Assembly (NCBI RefSeq): GCF_028609885.1
Contig: NZ_CP063195.1
Coordinates: forward strand, 1,426,001-1,490,000
Reading direction: 5' to 3'
DNA from: Corynebacterium jeikeium
GTDB taxonomy: Bacteria > Actinomycetota > Actinomycetes > Mycobacteriales > Mycobacteriaceae
DNA: 64,000 nt
Below are positions 44,453 through 52,617 of the stretch, piece after piece. How positions within the stretch are numbered: position 1 is the first letter of the stretch; every line of letters begins with the position of its first letter. The notes below the pieces were generated by a model, which was not told where the DNA came from, did not search any database, and worked only from the letters and a program-made list of their open reading frames with translations. The translations under genes and the position numbers were made by a program.

Positions 44453-44870
44453 GAGCAGCTACACCATTCCCAATGTCATCGCGCAGCACCCACGCGGTGA
44501 ACGCATTATGGACGTATATTCCCGCCTACTCACCGAACGCGTGGTCTATTTGGAAACTGGGATCGACGCAGGCGTCGCCAATGCCCTGATCGCGCAACTG
44601 CTGTATCTCGAAGCAGACAGCCCGGATCGCGACATCCAGCTCTACATCAACTGCGAAGGTGGTGGCCCTAGTGCCATGCTCGCCATCTACGACACGATGA
44701 AGTTCATCAAGCCCAGCATCGCAACAACATGCGTCGCTCAGGCGGTATCGGTCGGAGCGGTACTACTGACAGCTGGCGCGCCAGGCAAACGTGCCGCGCT
44801 GCCGCACGCACGGATCGTGCTCCACCAGCCAGCCGCTCAAAGCCGAGGAACAATCCCCCATCTGATCCGC
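44451..44870 (+). pseudogene. ClpP-like serine peptidase, truncated at the hsdM junction
   Basis: 140 codons match ClpP: ERIMDVYSRLLTERVVYLET, DRDIQLYINCEGGGPSAMLA, a modified nucleophile block AVSVGAVLLTAG (usually ASMGA), and the histidine region ALPHARIVLHQP. The gene is cut at 44870 in RGTIPHLIRD, so the last 55-60 residues including the catalytic aspartate are missing. The frame runs 30 bases into antisense hsdM. It looks like an accessory clpP paralogue, not the housekeeping gene. Confidence 0.85.
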
Positions 44871-45491
44871 GACGTTAATGTTCTTCCCCGGCTCGAATAG
44901 ATCCTCGCTTCCTTCTGCTAGCCCTAGGCGCACAAGGAGGCGAACTACTTCTCGCGGCGTGTAGTGGTCACCAGCCTCCGCGTTCTCAGAAAACCTGCGG
45001 ATGAGTTCTTCGAACATGTAGCCCATGGCAACGTTGTTGATGCGCTCAGGGGCCAAGTCGAGCTCAGAAAACTTGCGGACAACACCCGTGAGGCGTGAGC
45101 CCTTGTGCATCTTGTCGATTTGAGTGAAGAAATCGAGGCCCTCATTCTTGTCGAGGATCATGCGGATGTTCGGGGAAAACGCTTCAAGATAGGTCTTCAG
45201 GTTGCGGTGTAGTTGTGCAGGTTCTGCTAGTAGTTTCTCTAGGGTGTAGCGGCTCGTGTTGTAGAACGGGTATCCGCTGACCTGCTTTAGGATCGCGTCG
45301 GGTGTGGAGTCGTCTTGCTCGTAGACCGTGCAGACAGCATCTTTCGTTTCTTCTAGGGCGCATTCGAGCCTTCGAATGATGGTCATCGGAATGATGACGT
45401 CTTTGTATTTGTCGGCTTGGTATGTCCCGCGTAGCGAGTTGGCGATGCTGAATACGTGATCAACTTGCTTCTTGACGTCAATCTGAGACAT
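44871..45491 (-). pseudogene. hsdM: HsdM, 5' segment (codons 1-207)
   Basis: Begins MSQIDVKKQVDHVFSIANSL at ATG 45491 and contains the HsdM N-terminal helical domain (YKDVIIPMTIIRRLECALEE) and AGDHYTPREVVRLLVRLG, the segment leading to motif I. It ends at KNINV. If translated it would read on into foreign DNA as ADQMGDC and stop after about 36 codons. It lies 13 bases behind the XRE gene as part of the ABC-3C operon. Confidence 0.93.
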
Positions 45492-45504
45492 GGGGCAGGT
45501 TCCT

Positions 45505-45747
45505 TTAAGCTTCTTCTTTAGGGATGATTGTGACAATGTCGCCGATCTGGCAGTTGAGGACCTGGCAGATGCGTAGGAGCACGTCGGTGGTGACGTTGTC
45601 GCCGTTGTTGAGCCTGGCCATCGTGGTGGACGACAGTTTGGCTTCCTCGCGCAGGTCTTGCTTGAGCTTCTCCTTGTCTACCAGCAGCTTCCACAAGGGT
45701 TTGTAGGAGGCTTTGACTTGGAGGTCGAACTCTATTCGTTTACTCAC
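45505..45747 (-). CDS. XRE/Cro-type helix-turn-helix regulator of the operon
   Basis: 80 residues from GTG 45747, which overlaps the ATPase stop by eight bases. HTH core KQDLREEAKLSSTTMARLNN and VLLRICQVLNCQIGDIVTI is typical of short Cro/C1 proteins found with restriction systems. Translationally coupled placement between the DUF2326 ATPase and hsdM links the two systems. Role as controller of hsd or of the whole operon is inferred. Confidence 0.85.
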   Translation of the reverse strand: MSKRIEFDLQVKASYKPLWKLLVDKEKLKQDLREEAKLSSTTMARLNNGDNVTTDVLLRICQVLNCQIGDIVTIIPKEEA

Positions 45748-47401
45748 TGTCGTTAGCCTTCCTCTTTTTCTTTTTGCTCCACGACCGGCCAAACAGCTCT
45801 CGTCCGGGTTCAAGATGGATGAATGCTGACTTAGTCAAGATCTGTCGGGTTTCCTCCGAGTAGCGGCTGATTTTGTCGATCGCGAGGAAAACCTGTTTTC
45901 TCTGACGTGCATACACCTGCGCGATTCCGTCGAAGGCTTGGTCTTCGATTGGTTGGACGAGCATCGAATCGTGGGCGACTGCAGGGAGAAGCGTGGTTTC
46001 CAGCATTGCTAGATCGAATGAAATCAGGCCGCGTTGGGTAGAGCCCGTTCCTGAGTCGTTCTCGATCTCGTAGGAGTATTTGTCGATCGCTGGGATCTGG
46101 ATGCTTGGTGGGGTTCGTTCCTCGCGGGTGATTTCCCCATCTAGGCGCTGCATCGCTCCGTTGAGCTTGTATTCGATGTCTTTCAGGATCGATTCGGATG
46201 CTTCGTCGAGCGCTTCGGAAGCTTGCTTCTTGGCTTCCCTGAGTCGCTGCTCGTCATGGAAAGCCTTGTTGGCGTTGCGCAGTGATCTGATCTGGCGATC
46301 GAGTTCACTGTAGGCACGGATATCGGCCTGCGTTGCCGTGGGCGCGACGGAGAGATCCTCGAGGCGGGCGCTGAGTTGGTCAAGACGCTGCTGAATTCGC
46401 CCACGTTCTTCTTCCAACTGCTTGGTTTCTGCTTTGAATTCGGAGTCCAGAACCTGACGGATACTGCGGTGGAAATGCTCGATGCTCTCGATGTGTTCGA
46501 TATTTGCCCCTGGGAAGAACTCGCGCAAGGAATCGAACTTCTTGGTCAGGTTGACCTCAGATGAGATCCCCTTTGCCTGTCGCATGGAGTTGATCTGTCG
46601 ACCGATCTGGTTGAAGCGCCGCAGCAAGGGCTCGCGTTCTGCCTGCACCTCGTTGATGGCTGCCTGTTGAGCTGAGGTGTAATCCTTTGCAGTCAATCCT
46701 GCGCGGAGTCCTGCTTGGTCGCGTTCGGTCTCGAGGTCTTCGATTCGCTGGGTGTTGTTTTTGACCTCGGTGACGTTCCTTGCTCGGGGGAAGTCGTAGT
46801 AGCGCCCGGCGGCATTGAACAGATCAAGCTCTCGAACAGCCTCTTCCTTAGCAGCCATGAAGCCTTGAAGCTTGGTGTACTCATCAAACAGCTTCAGGAG
46901 ACGCTTGACGCCGTCAGCCTGGGTGTCTCGCGGGTACGCAAGAAGCGGGTGGTCGACATCGGAGTTCTTCCGTTGCCAGATGCGGAAGAAGTTGCTGACT
47001 GCTTGACGGAGCGTGATGCCAGTTTCTTGAAGTCCATACTGGGTGCCGACAAAGCCCTTGAAGTCCTCAAGCGTCATGGTGCGCAGTGCTCGGTATTCCT
47101 TGTCGCACAAGGTAACCGCGTTGGGGGTGTCAGTGGCTCGCCGGAAGTAGTGCGTCTCGCCTCCGAGAAGGAACGCGAAGCGAATCTCGTGATGCCCAAT
47201 GTTCTTGACGACATCCTTGGCTTTGTCGATGTAGTCAGAACCGCCGAAGCAGAAGTCGATGGCCAGCAGCGTGGTGGACTTTCCGATTGAGTTTTCAGTG
47301 TTTTCCGTGCCGAGAACCGTGTTGAGTCCTTCTTTTAAGCGCAGCGGGCCGGGGCGTTGTTTGTCGTGAAAGAACGCGTCACTGTCAAACTCGACCAACA
47401 T
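45740..47401 (-). CDS. DUF2326 SMC-like ATPase of an ABC-three-component system
   Basis: 553 residues from ATG 47401. The N-terminus carries an unusual Walker A within GLNTVLGTENTENSIGKSTT, characteristic of DUF2326 ATPases, followed by LLAIDFCFGGSDYID. A long central coiled coil (about 190-430; for example RIQQRLDQLSARLEDLS) suits an SMC/Rad50-like arm. The DUF2326 C-terminal lobe holds ISFDLAMLETTLLPAVAHDS and QVFLAIDKISRY. Such proteins act with a small middle component and an effector in conflict systems. It overlaps the middle component by 17 bases. Confidence 0.85.
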   Translation of the reverse strand: MLVEFDSDAFFHDKQRPGPLRLKEGLNTVLGTENTENSIGKSTTLLAIDFCFGGSDYIDKAKDVVKNIGHHEIRFAFLLGGETHYFRRATDTPNAVTLCDKEYRALRTMTLEDFKGFVGTQYGLQETGITLRQAVSNFFRIWQRKNSDVDHPLLAYPRDTQADGVKRLLKLFDEYTKLQGFMAAKEEAVRELDLFNAAGRYYDFPRARNVTEVKNNTQRIEDLETERDQAGLRAGLTAKDYTSAQQAAINEVQAEREPLLRRFNQIGRQINSMRQAKGISSEVNLTKKFDSLREFFPGANIEHIESIEHFHRSIRQVLDSEFKAETKQLEEERGRIQQRLDQLSARLEDLSVAPTATQADIRAYSELDRQIRSLRNANKAFHDEQRLREAKKQASEALDEASESILKDIEYKLNGAMQRLDGEITREERTPPSIQIPAIDKYSYEIENDSGTGSTQRGLISFDLAMLETTLLPAVAHDSMLVQPIEDQAFDGIAQVYARQRKQVFLAIDKISRYSEETRQILTKSAFIHLEPGRELFGRSWSKKKKRKANDSE

Positions 47402-47618
47402 AGTGGAGCACCTCCTCCGGGTAGAGCAGCTCGATCTGGCCGAGTGCGAATAAACAGTCCAACGTGTCGACGAACTCGTCCACGTCGGCAAACTTTGATT
47501 TGACCTTCTTGTATAAGGCAGCGGGACTGAGATCCTGATCGGACAGATGCGTCAGGATCGGTGGAAACTGGCTCAGTGTGGACTGCGAGTAGGGGGTGAC
47601 CTTGCTAGGCAATCGCAT
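47385..47618 (-). CDS. ABC-three-component middle component (MC6-like)
   Basis: 77 residues, MRLPSKVTPYSQSTLSQFPP to EEVLHYVGRV. A small helical protein with LYKKVKSKFADVDEFVDTLD CLFALGQIELL, fitting a degraded winged helix as in MC6 middle components. Start ATG 47618 lies inside the end of the effector gene behind GAGGTG; GTG 47630 is an alternative. It overlaps both neighbours (14 and 17 bases), showing tight coupling. Confidence 0.72.
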   Translation of the reverse strand: MRLPSKVTPYSQSTLSQFPPILTHLSDQDLSPAALYKKVKSKFADVDEFVDTLDCLFALGQIELLYPEEVLHYVGRV

Positions 47619-48843
47619 CGAACACCTCACAGTTTTGAACGAAGAAGCACGTCACGATGACCGACGCGCTGAGGTTCACAGAGTCGGAGTTGGTGTGGAT
47701 CCAATCAGCAACTTGATCGAATATCGCCTGCTGGTCGTCAGTGTGCTGGGACGCCTGGTCGTAAAAGTCGGCGACTTGCCCGGCGATCGCGTCGAATCTG
47801 CTGCGACCTCTGACGCCCTCGAGAGAGCGGAACTCTTGCTCGATGATGCGATACCACTTCAAGACATGAATCTTGATCCGCTCGGCGAGCTCAAAATACT
47901 CGGGCCTGACCTTTTCAGCGACTCGCACCGCGTCCAACGTTAGCTCCGGGATGACTCCGGTGACGATGCGTTCCCCAAGCGTTTCGATGACAGAGGCGAT
48001 CGCTGGGTGGAGTTGCGAATCGAGCGCGGTGTCCTGAAGTGCTGTTGCAGCAATCCTACGATTTCGAATGTCTCGGAGCTTGTTTACGACATCAGACACT
48101 TCAAGCAACGTGTCATTGGTGGAGACCTGTTTGGCGCACTTGACACACACCGCTTCCCGGTCGGTCTCAGCGCTGCCGTCGCCAATGGTGAAAGAGACAA
48201 TCTCGAAGAATGGTCGCCGTTCGCCTTTGACAGTTTTGACTAGTCGCTCTTTGCGGCAGACAGGACACAAGTCTCCATTGCGGGCTGCAAGCACGACATC
48301 CGCTTCGGTTACGCCATTGTTGGCTCGCTTCTTGTTCGTTCTCGAAATGGCAGATAGGAACGTGTCGGCATAAAAAGACACGTCATCCTGGTCTGCGGTG
48401 TACAGCAGGTCTTCTGCGGCGTCGGCACTGACTTCGGGATCATCTTTGATCAGTTCGATCAGCTCGGCTTTGAAGTCGCTCTCGCGCATGGGCGCAATAT
48501 CTTGGGCGATCTTGCCGAACGCTTCACGTGCAGCCCCACGTAGTCCCGGTTGCTTCAGAACGGGCCCGAAGCCGGTGTGCAGCTCGACGTCCTGCTTGAG
48601 TAGCCCACTTACAGTCTTGGGCGTGCGCCACACGTCGAATCCATCCCTGTCGGCAACTGGAGCGAAGTCCTGAATCCAGCGCAAGAGCACCTCTACGACG
48701 TAGGCGTCGGTTGAGGTCATCTTTGGTCGCGCCGTCGACGGCTTCTTGGCTCCCTGCCTGGTCGGAGTGGTGTAACTCGCTGCTGGCTGGATGAGCACCT
48801 TTTGCAGGGCGCGCGCAAAGGTCGCGAAGCACAGCTGGCTCAT
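47605..48843 (-). CDS. ABC-three-component effector / C-terminal-domain protein with zinc-finger cysteines
   Basis: 412 residues; ATG 48843 follows GGGAGG by seven bases. No classical enzyme motif is certain. A central block has paired cysteines LCPVCRKERLV and AVCVKCAKQVS, a C-x2-C/C-x2-C zinc ribbon or HNH-like treble clef. The C-terminal 150 residues (VVNKLRDIRNRRIAATALQD and following) resemble the ABC-3C C-terminal domains that couple an N-terminal effector to the ATPase. First gene of the leftward operon. What it does to DNA, RNA or protein is not readable. Confidence 0.7.
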   Translation of the reverse strand: MSQLCFATFARALQKVLIQPAASYTTPTRQGAKKPSTARPKMTSTDAYVVEVLLRWIQDFAPVADRDGFDVWRTPKTVSGLLKQDVELHTGFGPVLKQPGLRGAAREAFGKIAQDIAPMRESDFKAELIELIKDDPEVSADAAEDLLYTADQDDVSFYADTFLSAISRTNKKRANNGVTEADVVLAARNGDLCPVCRKERLVKTVKGERRPFFEIVSFTIGDGSAETDREAVCVKCAKQVSTNDTLLEVSDVVNKLRDIRNRRIAATALQDTALDSQLHPAIASVIETLGERIVTGVIPELTLDAVRVAEKVRPEYFELAERIKIHVLKWYRIIEQEFRSLEGVRGRSRFDAIAGQVADFYDQASQHTDDQQAIFDQVADWIHTNSDSVNLSASVIVTCFFVQNCEVFDAIA

Positions 48844-49132
48844 CAAAAACCTCCCTCGGGAAAAGAGGACCAAAACAGCACCAAAACCGGGGCAAGGACT
48901 TTTTCTCGCCCGATTTTTAGTCTCGAAGTACTTCCGGAGGCGTCCGCTGAGTACCTAGAGATCGTGATCTTAAGTCTACCGCTGATGTCCTTCGAAGGAG
49001 TCTAGGACGCTCTGTGAGTGATCTAGACGGCTGCGGGACCTGAGTGGCCACGACGGTTCCGTGACCTACAAGTGCCGCGTGCTGATCACACAAGGCCGTC
49101 GACCACCAGGGAGACGCGTAAGAGAAGCAAGT
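48844..49132. other. Divergent intergenic region between the ABC-3C operon and the phage-like module
   Basis: No gene seen. It must hold the leftward operon promoter. A small direct repeat, ACCAAAACAGCACCAAAACC, lies at about 48870-48889, close to the operon start. From about 48960 composition changes, which may mark the left border of the phage-like element; no tRNA or clear attachment repeat was found. Confidence 0.5.
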
Positions 49133-49161
49133 GGCAGGTACCCGACCTACGGGTACCTGCC
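49133..49161 (+). terminator. 12-bp stem-loop before the sigma-like gene
   Basis: GGCAGGTACCCG pairs perfectly with CGGGTACCTGCC around the loop ACCTA and is followed by TTCTCGTTTCTC on the plus strand. It could end a rightward transcript or act as an attenuator in the leader of the phage operon. Confidence 0.55.
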
Positions 49162-49225
49162 TTCTCGTTTCTCTGCCCATCTCTTCTGAACCTTCGACAC
49201 CGAGCTTGCTTACTTAAGCGGGTCT

Positions 49226-49240
49226 CCCTCCTCAGGAGGG
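49226..49240 (+). promoter_or_regulatory. Hairpin that would hide the ribosome binding site of the sigma-like gene
   Basis: CCCTCC-TCA-GGAGGG forms a six-base-pair hairpin whose right arm is the Shine-Dalgarno for the TTG at 49247. If it folds, translation would be low until it is opened. Confidence 0.5.
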
Positions 49241-49246
49241 ATTCCC

Positions 49247-49873
49247 TTGACAACACAACCAAATAGAAGGACTAGCGAGCCGTACTCCGTGCGGACCAAG
49301 AAGGTCAGCGGCAAGGTCTACACCCAGATCTACGTGCCTTCGACCATCTCGAAGGACGGCACCCAGAACTATGCGTGGATCGAGCTCGTCGACCCACCCG
49401 TTGGCGACGAGAAACTTGGCCTGAGTGCCGATGAGGTTCTCTCCTTGCTCTACGACCCGACGTACGTGCCGGAGTGGAAAGTCGCATATCTGCGCACTGC
49501 CTACCGCAGTTTTCGTGCCGTTGAGAACGCTCGAAACCGTGGCGACCTCTCCTATAGCGACTGGGAAGTCGAGGTCCACGACGGACCCCAGTATCTGAAC
49601 GTCTTGGTTCATGAAGACCAGATCGACAGTGAGCTGGTTGTCGATTGGCTGCTGTCTCAGGTCAGCACCAAGCAAGCCGAGCACATCCGCCTGCACGTGT
49701 TTGAAGGGCTCTCCTTCGTCGAGATCGCGCGTGAGGAGCTGCCCGGTGCAGGCGAAGCCGACGTGGCCAAGCGAGCGAACAGCATCGGGCGCTCGGTCAA
49801 GCGGGCTCTGAAAAAGCTTCGCGAATTCATCGAGCAGGAATGTCCGGATCTAGCTCCCGTCGGGGGCGTATGA
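49247..49873 (+). CDS. Sigma-70 region 4-like phage regulator
   Basis: 208 residues, TTG start seven bases after GGAGGG. The C-terminal 80 residues look like sigma region 4: LSQVSTKQAEHIRLHVFEGL then SFVEIAREELPGAG and AKRANSIGRSVKRALKKLRE. The N-terminal half contains a Lys/Tyr-rich basic part and no region 2 motif. First gene of the rightward module, so a transcription activator of the early genes is plausible. Confidence 0.65.
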   Translation: MTTQPNRRTSEPYSVRTKKVSGKVYTQIYVPSTISKDGTQNYAWIELVDPPVGDEKLGLSADEVLSLLYDPTYVPEWKVAYLRTAYRSFRAVENARNRGDLSYSDWEVEVHDGPQYLNVLVHEDQIDSELVVDWLLSQVSTKQAEHIRLHVFEGLSFVEIAREELPGAGEADVAKRANSIGRSVKRALKKLREFIEQECPDLAPVGGV

Positions 49874-49935
49874 GTGCCCGGCCCACATGAAGGCCAGCAC
49901 AAACCGACGCTCATCTGATTCACAAGGAGGAAACG

Positions 49936-50178
49936 ATGTCCAATCATCGCCTCAAGGTCACGTTGACTGACCAGCCCGAACCTGACGCTGCGGTCTCTAC
50001 CCGCAAGGTCAGCATCCGAAGCAGGATCGCCCGCAAGCTGCTCGGCAACCCCCAGCAGCTCACCGTTCTCGTGCCGGGCAACCAGGTCCGCTCAGTAGAA
50101 ATCATCCGCCCAGACGACGATCTCATGGCGCTGGCCCGTGCCGTCGGCGTTACCCAGAGTGGTGGTGATGCCGCGTGA
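49936..50178 (+). CDS. Hypothetical phage protein
   Basis: 80 residues, basic N-terminal half (KVSIRSRIARKLLGNPQQLT). AAGGAGG lies six bases before the ATG. No family is recognised. It overlaps the next gene by four bases (GTGA). Confidence 0.7.
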   Translation: MSNHRLKVTLTDQPEPDAAVSTRKVSIRSRIARKLLGNPQQLTVLVPGNQVRSVEIIRPDDDLMALARAVGVTQSGGDAA

Positions 50179-50597
50179 ACGTCACCGAAGCGAACCGCTA
50201 CATCCCGGCGCTGAACCGGATCGCGGAGGGGGTCACGATGCTGGCCTCTGCGATCGAAGAGGCCGCGTGGGAATCGTTCGAGGATCACCCTGGTATGTCG
50301 GGGGCTCGCCCGATCGCCGCAGCCCAGCTCGCCCAGCCAGCACTGGAAGCTGCAGCCGAAGAGTACGTAGCGGCTCACCAGCCGCCAGCCCCGGAACCTG
50401 CCCCGGCCCCGGTCCCGGAGGTTGTGCGGGTGACGTTGGAGCAGGTCCGCACGGTGCTAGCGCGCCTGTCACAGGCAGGCCACACCGCGCAGGTTCGTGA
50501 GCTCATCCAGGCCGCTGGCGCGAACAAGCTCTCCGAGGTTGACCCCTCCAAGTTCGGGCAGCTGCTGGAGCAGGCGGAGGCGATTGCTGATGCCTGA
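50175..50597 (+). CDS. Hypothetical phage protein with Pro/Ala linker
   Basis: 140 residues from GTG 50175. A helical N-terminal part is joined by a Pro/Ala-rich linker (PPAPEPAPAPVPE) to a C-terminal domain VRTVLARLSQAGHTAQVREL that recurs in actinophage early proteins next to DUF2800 genes. Function unknown. It overlaps the DUF2800 start by eight bases. Confidence 0.7.
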   Translation: MNVTEANRYIPALNRIAEGVTMLASAIEEAAWESFEDHPGMSGARPIAAAQLAQPALEAAAEEYVAAHQPPAPEPAPAPVPEVVRVTLEQVRTVLARLSQAGHTAQVRELIQAAGANKLSEVDPSKFGQLLEQAEAIADA

Positions 50598-51723
50598 CCA
50601 GCACGCACTGCTCAGCGCCTCGGGAGCACACCGATGGCTTGCCTGCCCGCCGTCGGCAACGCTGGAGGCCGGGCTACCGGAGTCCACCTCGCAGGCTGCC
50701 GAGCAAGGAACCGCAGCTCACGAGCTCGCGGAGTGGAAGCTGCGCCGAGCACTCCATGACGCTCCGACCACGAAGCCGGTCTCGAGCTGGCATGACGAGG
50801 AGATGGATGCCCTGACGGATGACTACGTGGCCTTCGTTCAGGAACGGCTGCGTGATGTGCGGCAGGTGTGTGCTGATCCGCAGGTGCTCATCGAGCAGCG
50901 CCTGGATTTCTCCCATGTGGTGCCGGGTGGGTTCGGTACCGGCGACTGCGTGATCATCGCCGAGCCCACGCTTCAGATCATCGATTTGAAGTACGGCCAG
51001 GGTGTCATGGTCGAGGCCGAGCACAATCCGCAGCTCATGCTCTATGCCCTCGGAGCGTTGAACGCGTTCGGGTCGCTGTACGACATCAACGAAGTGGCGG
51101 TGACGATCTTCCAGCCGAGACGCTCGAACGTCTCAACCTGGAGGGCTCCGGTGGCCGAGCTAGAGGCGTGGGCGGAACAGGTCGTCAAGCCTCGTGCCGC
51201 GCTGGCTGCCAGCGGGGATGGCGAGTTCGCTCCTGGTGAGTGGTGCCGGTTCTGCAAGCTCGCACCCACTTGCCGGACGCGCGCCGAGGCGAACCTTGCG
51301 CTTGCCAAGTACGAGTTCGCACCCCCTGCCGAGTTCAGCGATGCCGAGATCGCACAGGTGTTGGCCCAGCTTCCGGACCTGAAGGCGTGGGCTGCCGATG
51401 TGGAAGCGCACGCGCTGTCGCTGGCGGTGAACCAGGGCAAGACCTGGCCGGGGTTCAAGCTCGTCGAGGGCCGCTCGATCCGCAAATACTCCGACGAGGC
51501 CGCTGTCGCCCAGACAGCTGAGGCAGCCGGTGTCGACGTGTGGGATCGCAAGCTCAAGACCATCACCGCGCTGGAGAAGCAGCTGGGCAAGAAGCGCTTT
51601 TCCGATCTCCTCGGGGACCTCGTGGTCAAACCCGCTGGTAAGCCCACGCTGGTGCCCGAGTCCGATAAGAGGCCCGCACTGGAGATCCAGTCGGCAACAG
51701 ATGAATTCACTGCAATCAAGTAA
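50590..51723 (+). CDS. DUF2800 (RecB/Cas4-like) phage nuclease
   Basis: 377 residues from ATG 50590, MPDQHALLSASGAHRWLACP. The DUF2800 signature is clear: GFGTGDCVIIAEPTLQIIDL gives D...DLK of the PD-(D/E)XK core, then YGQGVMVEAEHNPQLMLYAL. A cysteine pattern (WCRFCKLAPTCR) may hold an iron-sulfur cluster as in Cas4. Phage recombination or replication exonuclease is the expected role, beside the DUF2815 DNA-binding protein. Confidence 0.88.
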   Translation: MPDQHALLSASGAHRWLACPPSATLEAGLPESTSQAAEQGTAAHELAEWKLRRALHDAPTTKPVSSWHDEEMDALTDDYVAFVQERLRDVRQVCADPQVLIEQRLDFSHVVPGGFGTGDCVIIAEPTLQIIDLKYGQGVMVEAEHNPQLMLYALGALNAFGSLYDINEVAVTIFQPRRSNVSTWRAPVAELEAWAEQVVKPRAALAASGDGEFAPGEWCRFCKLAPTCRTRAEANLALAKYEFAPPAEFSDAEIAQVLAQLPDLKAWAADVEAHALSLAVNQGKTWPGFKLVEGRSIRKYSDEAAVAQTAEAAGVDVWDRKLKTITALEKQLGKKRFSDLLGDLVVKPAGKPTLVPESDKRPALEIQSATDEFTAIK

Positions 51724-51748
51724 CGAACAAGAAAGTAGGTAAGACAAG

Positions 51749-52303
51749 ATGTCTGCAACAAATCCGACCCGTGTGGTCACCGGCGAAGTTCGCCTGTCCT
51801 ACGCCAACATTTTCGAGGCAAAGTCCATCCAGGGCGGCAAGCCCAAGTACTCCGTGTCCCTGATCATCCCGAAGTCTGACACCGAGACCCTGGCCAAGAT
51901 CGAGCGCGCCATCGACGCGGCGATCGACGCTGGGATTGGCAAGTTCGGTGGCAAGCGCCCGAACAAGGCCGCCTTGAAGCTCCCGCTGCGTGATGGTGAT
52001 ATCGAGCGCGATGATGAGGCTTATGCGAACGCGATGTTCGTCAACGCCAACTCGACCACCCCACCCCAGGTCGTGGGTACGGACCTGCAGCCGATCCTGG
52101 ACGCCAACGAGGTCTACTCGGGCTGCTACGCGCGAGTGAGCATCAGCTTCTACGCGTTCAACACGAACGGCAACCGGGGTATCGCCTGCGGGCTGGGCAA
52201 CATCCAGAAGCTGCGTGATGGCGAACCGCTCGGCGGCAACCGGATCAGCGCAGAGGCCGACTTCGGAGGCTTCGCAGCAGCCTCGGACGACTTCCTCAAC
52301 TAG
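51749..52303 (+). CDS. DUF2815 single-stranded-DNA-binding-like phage protein
   Basis: 184 residues, begins MSATNPTRVVTGEVRLSYAN and shows KPKYSVSLIIPKSDTETL and YSGCYARVSISFYAFNTNGN, the DUF2815 pattern with an OB-like strand order. It normally accompanies DUF2800 and a family A polymerase in phage replication modules, as it does here. Confidence 0.88.
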   Translation: MSATNPTRVVTGEVRLSYANIFEAKSIQGGKPKYSVSLIIPKSDTETLAKIERAIDAAIDAGIGKFGGKRPNKAALKLPLRDGDIERDDEAYANAMFVNANSTTPPQVVGTDLQPILDANEVYSGCYARVSISFYAFNTNGNRGIACGLGNIQKLRDGEPLGGNRISAEADFGGFAAASDDFLN

Positions 52304-52320
52304 AAGAGCGGAGAAGCATC

Positions 52321-52530
52321 ATGAACGAGTGTTATTCAGCAGCGCTGTCCGCAAACACCACCACAGTCGTGGCACTGCTCGTTGGCGCTGTCCTCGGTCT
52401 CATCGTCATCAAGGTCTCCTCTGTGATTGCCGAACGGCGGGCAATCCGCCAGGATCGCAAGCGCATCGACAAGCTCATGGCTGATACCGAGGCTGAGCTC
52501 GAGAAGTACCGCGCTGACCACGACCGCTAA
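52321..52530 (+). CDS. Small single-pass membrane protein
   Basis: 69 residues. One hydrophobic segment (TVVALLVGAVLGLIVIKVSS) followed by a charged helix (RQDRKRIDKLMADTEAELEK). GGAG lies before the ATG. Unknown function. Confidence 0.65.
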   Translation: MNECYSAALSANTTTVVALLVGAVLGLIVIKVSSVIAERRAIRQDRKRIDKLMADTEAELEKYRADHDR

Positions 52531-52540
52531 CCCTTCACCC

Positions 52541-52591
52541 GTGCTGGGAGGACACCACGCCCACTTCCGGGAGGTGGTCTCCTCCCAGCAC
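52541..52591 (+). terminator. Strong stem-loop before the DNA polymerase gene
   Basis: GTGCTGGGAGGACACCAC pairs with GTGGTCTCCTCCCAGCAC with one mismatch over 18 bases and is followed by CCCATTGTTTTCT. It sits inside an otherwise continuous rightward operon, so it may be a partial terminator that lowers polymerase expression or a processing site. Confidence 0.7.
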
Positions 52592-52617
52592 CCATTGTTT
52601 TCTAGGAGCTGTCGCGC

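Larger units (their letters stand above)
32769..44870. mobile_element. 12.1-kb foreign block splitting hsdM, carrying iron-siderophore and SoxR-MFS genes
   Basis: The two hsdM parts end at codon 207 (right, 44871) and resume at codon 208 (left, 32768) with no missing or duplicated base in the frame, so this block was inserted cleanly or arose by an exact join. Its core genes are much richer in G+C than the hsd operon. It holds no intact recombinase; only a degenerate IS3 is seen. No target duplication or terminal inverted repeat was found: the left edge starts CAACCATTCACGC and the right edge ends CTGATCCGC. Mechanism unknown. Confidence 0.85.

Noticed and set aside
32750-44890. Target duplication or tRNA-type attachment site for the 12.1-kb block
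   Set aside because: The edges share only one or two bases, and the hsdM frame is restored without any duplicated base. No tRNA gene is seen.
44451-44900. Functional ClpP peptidase
   Set aside because: It breaks off at 44870 before the catalytic aspartate region and continues into antisense hsdM.
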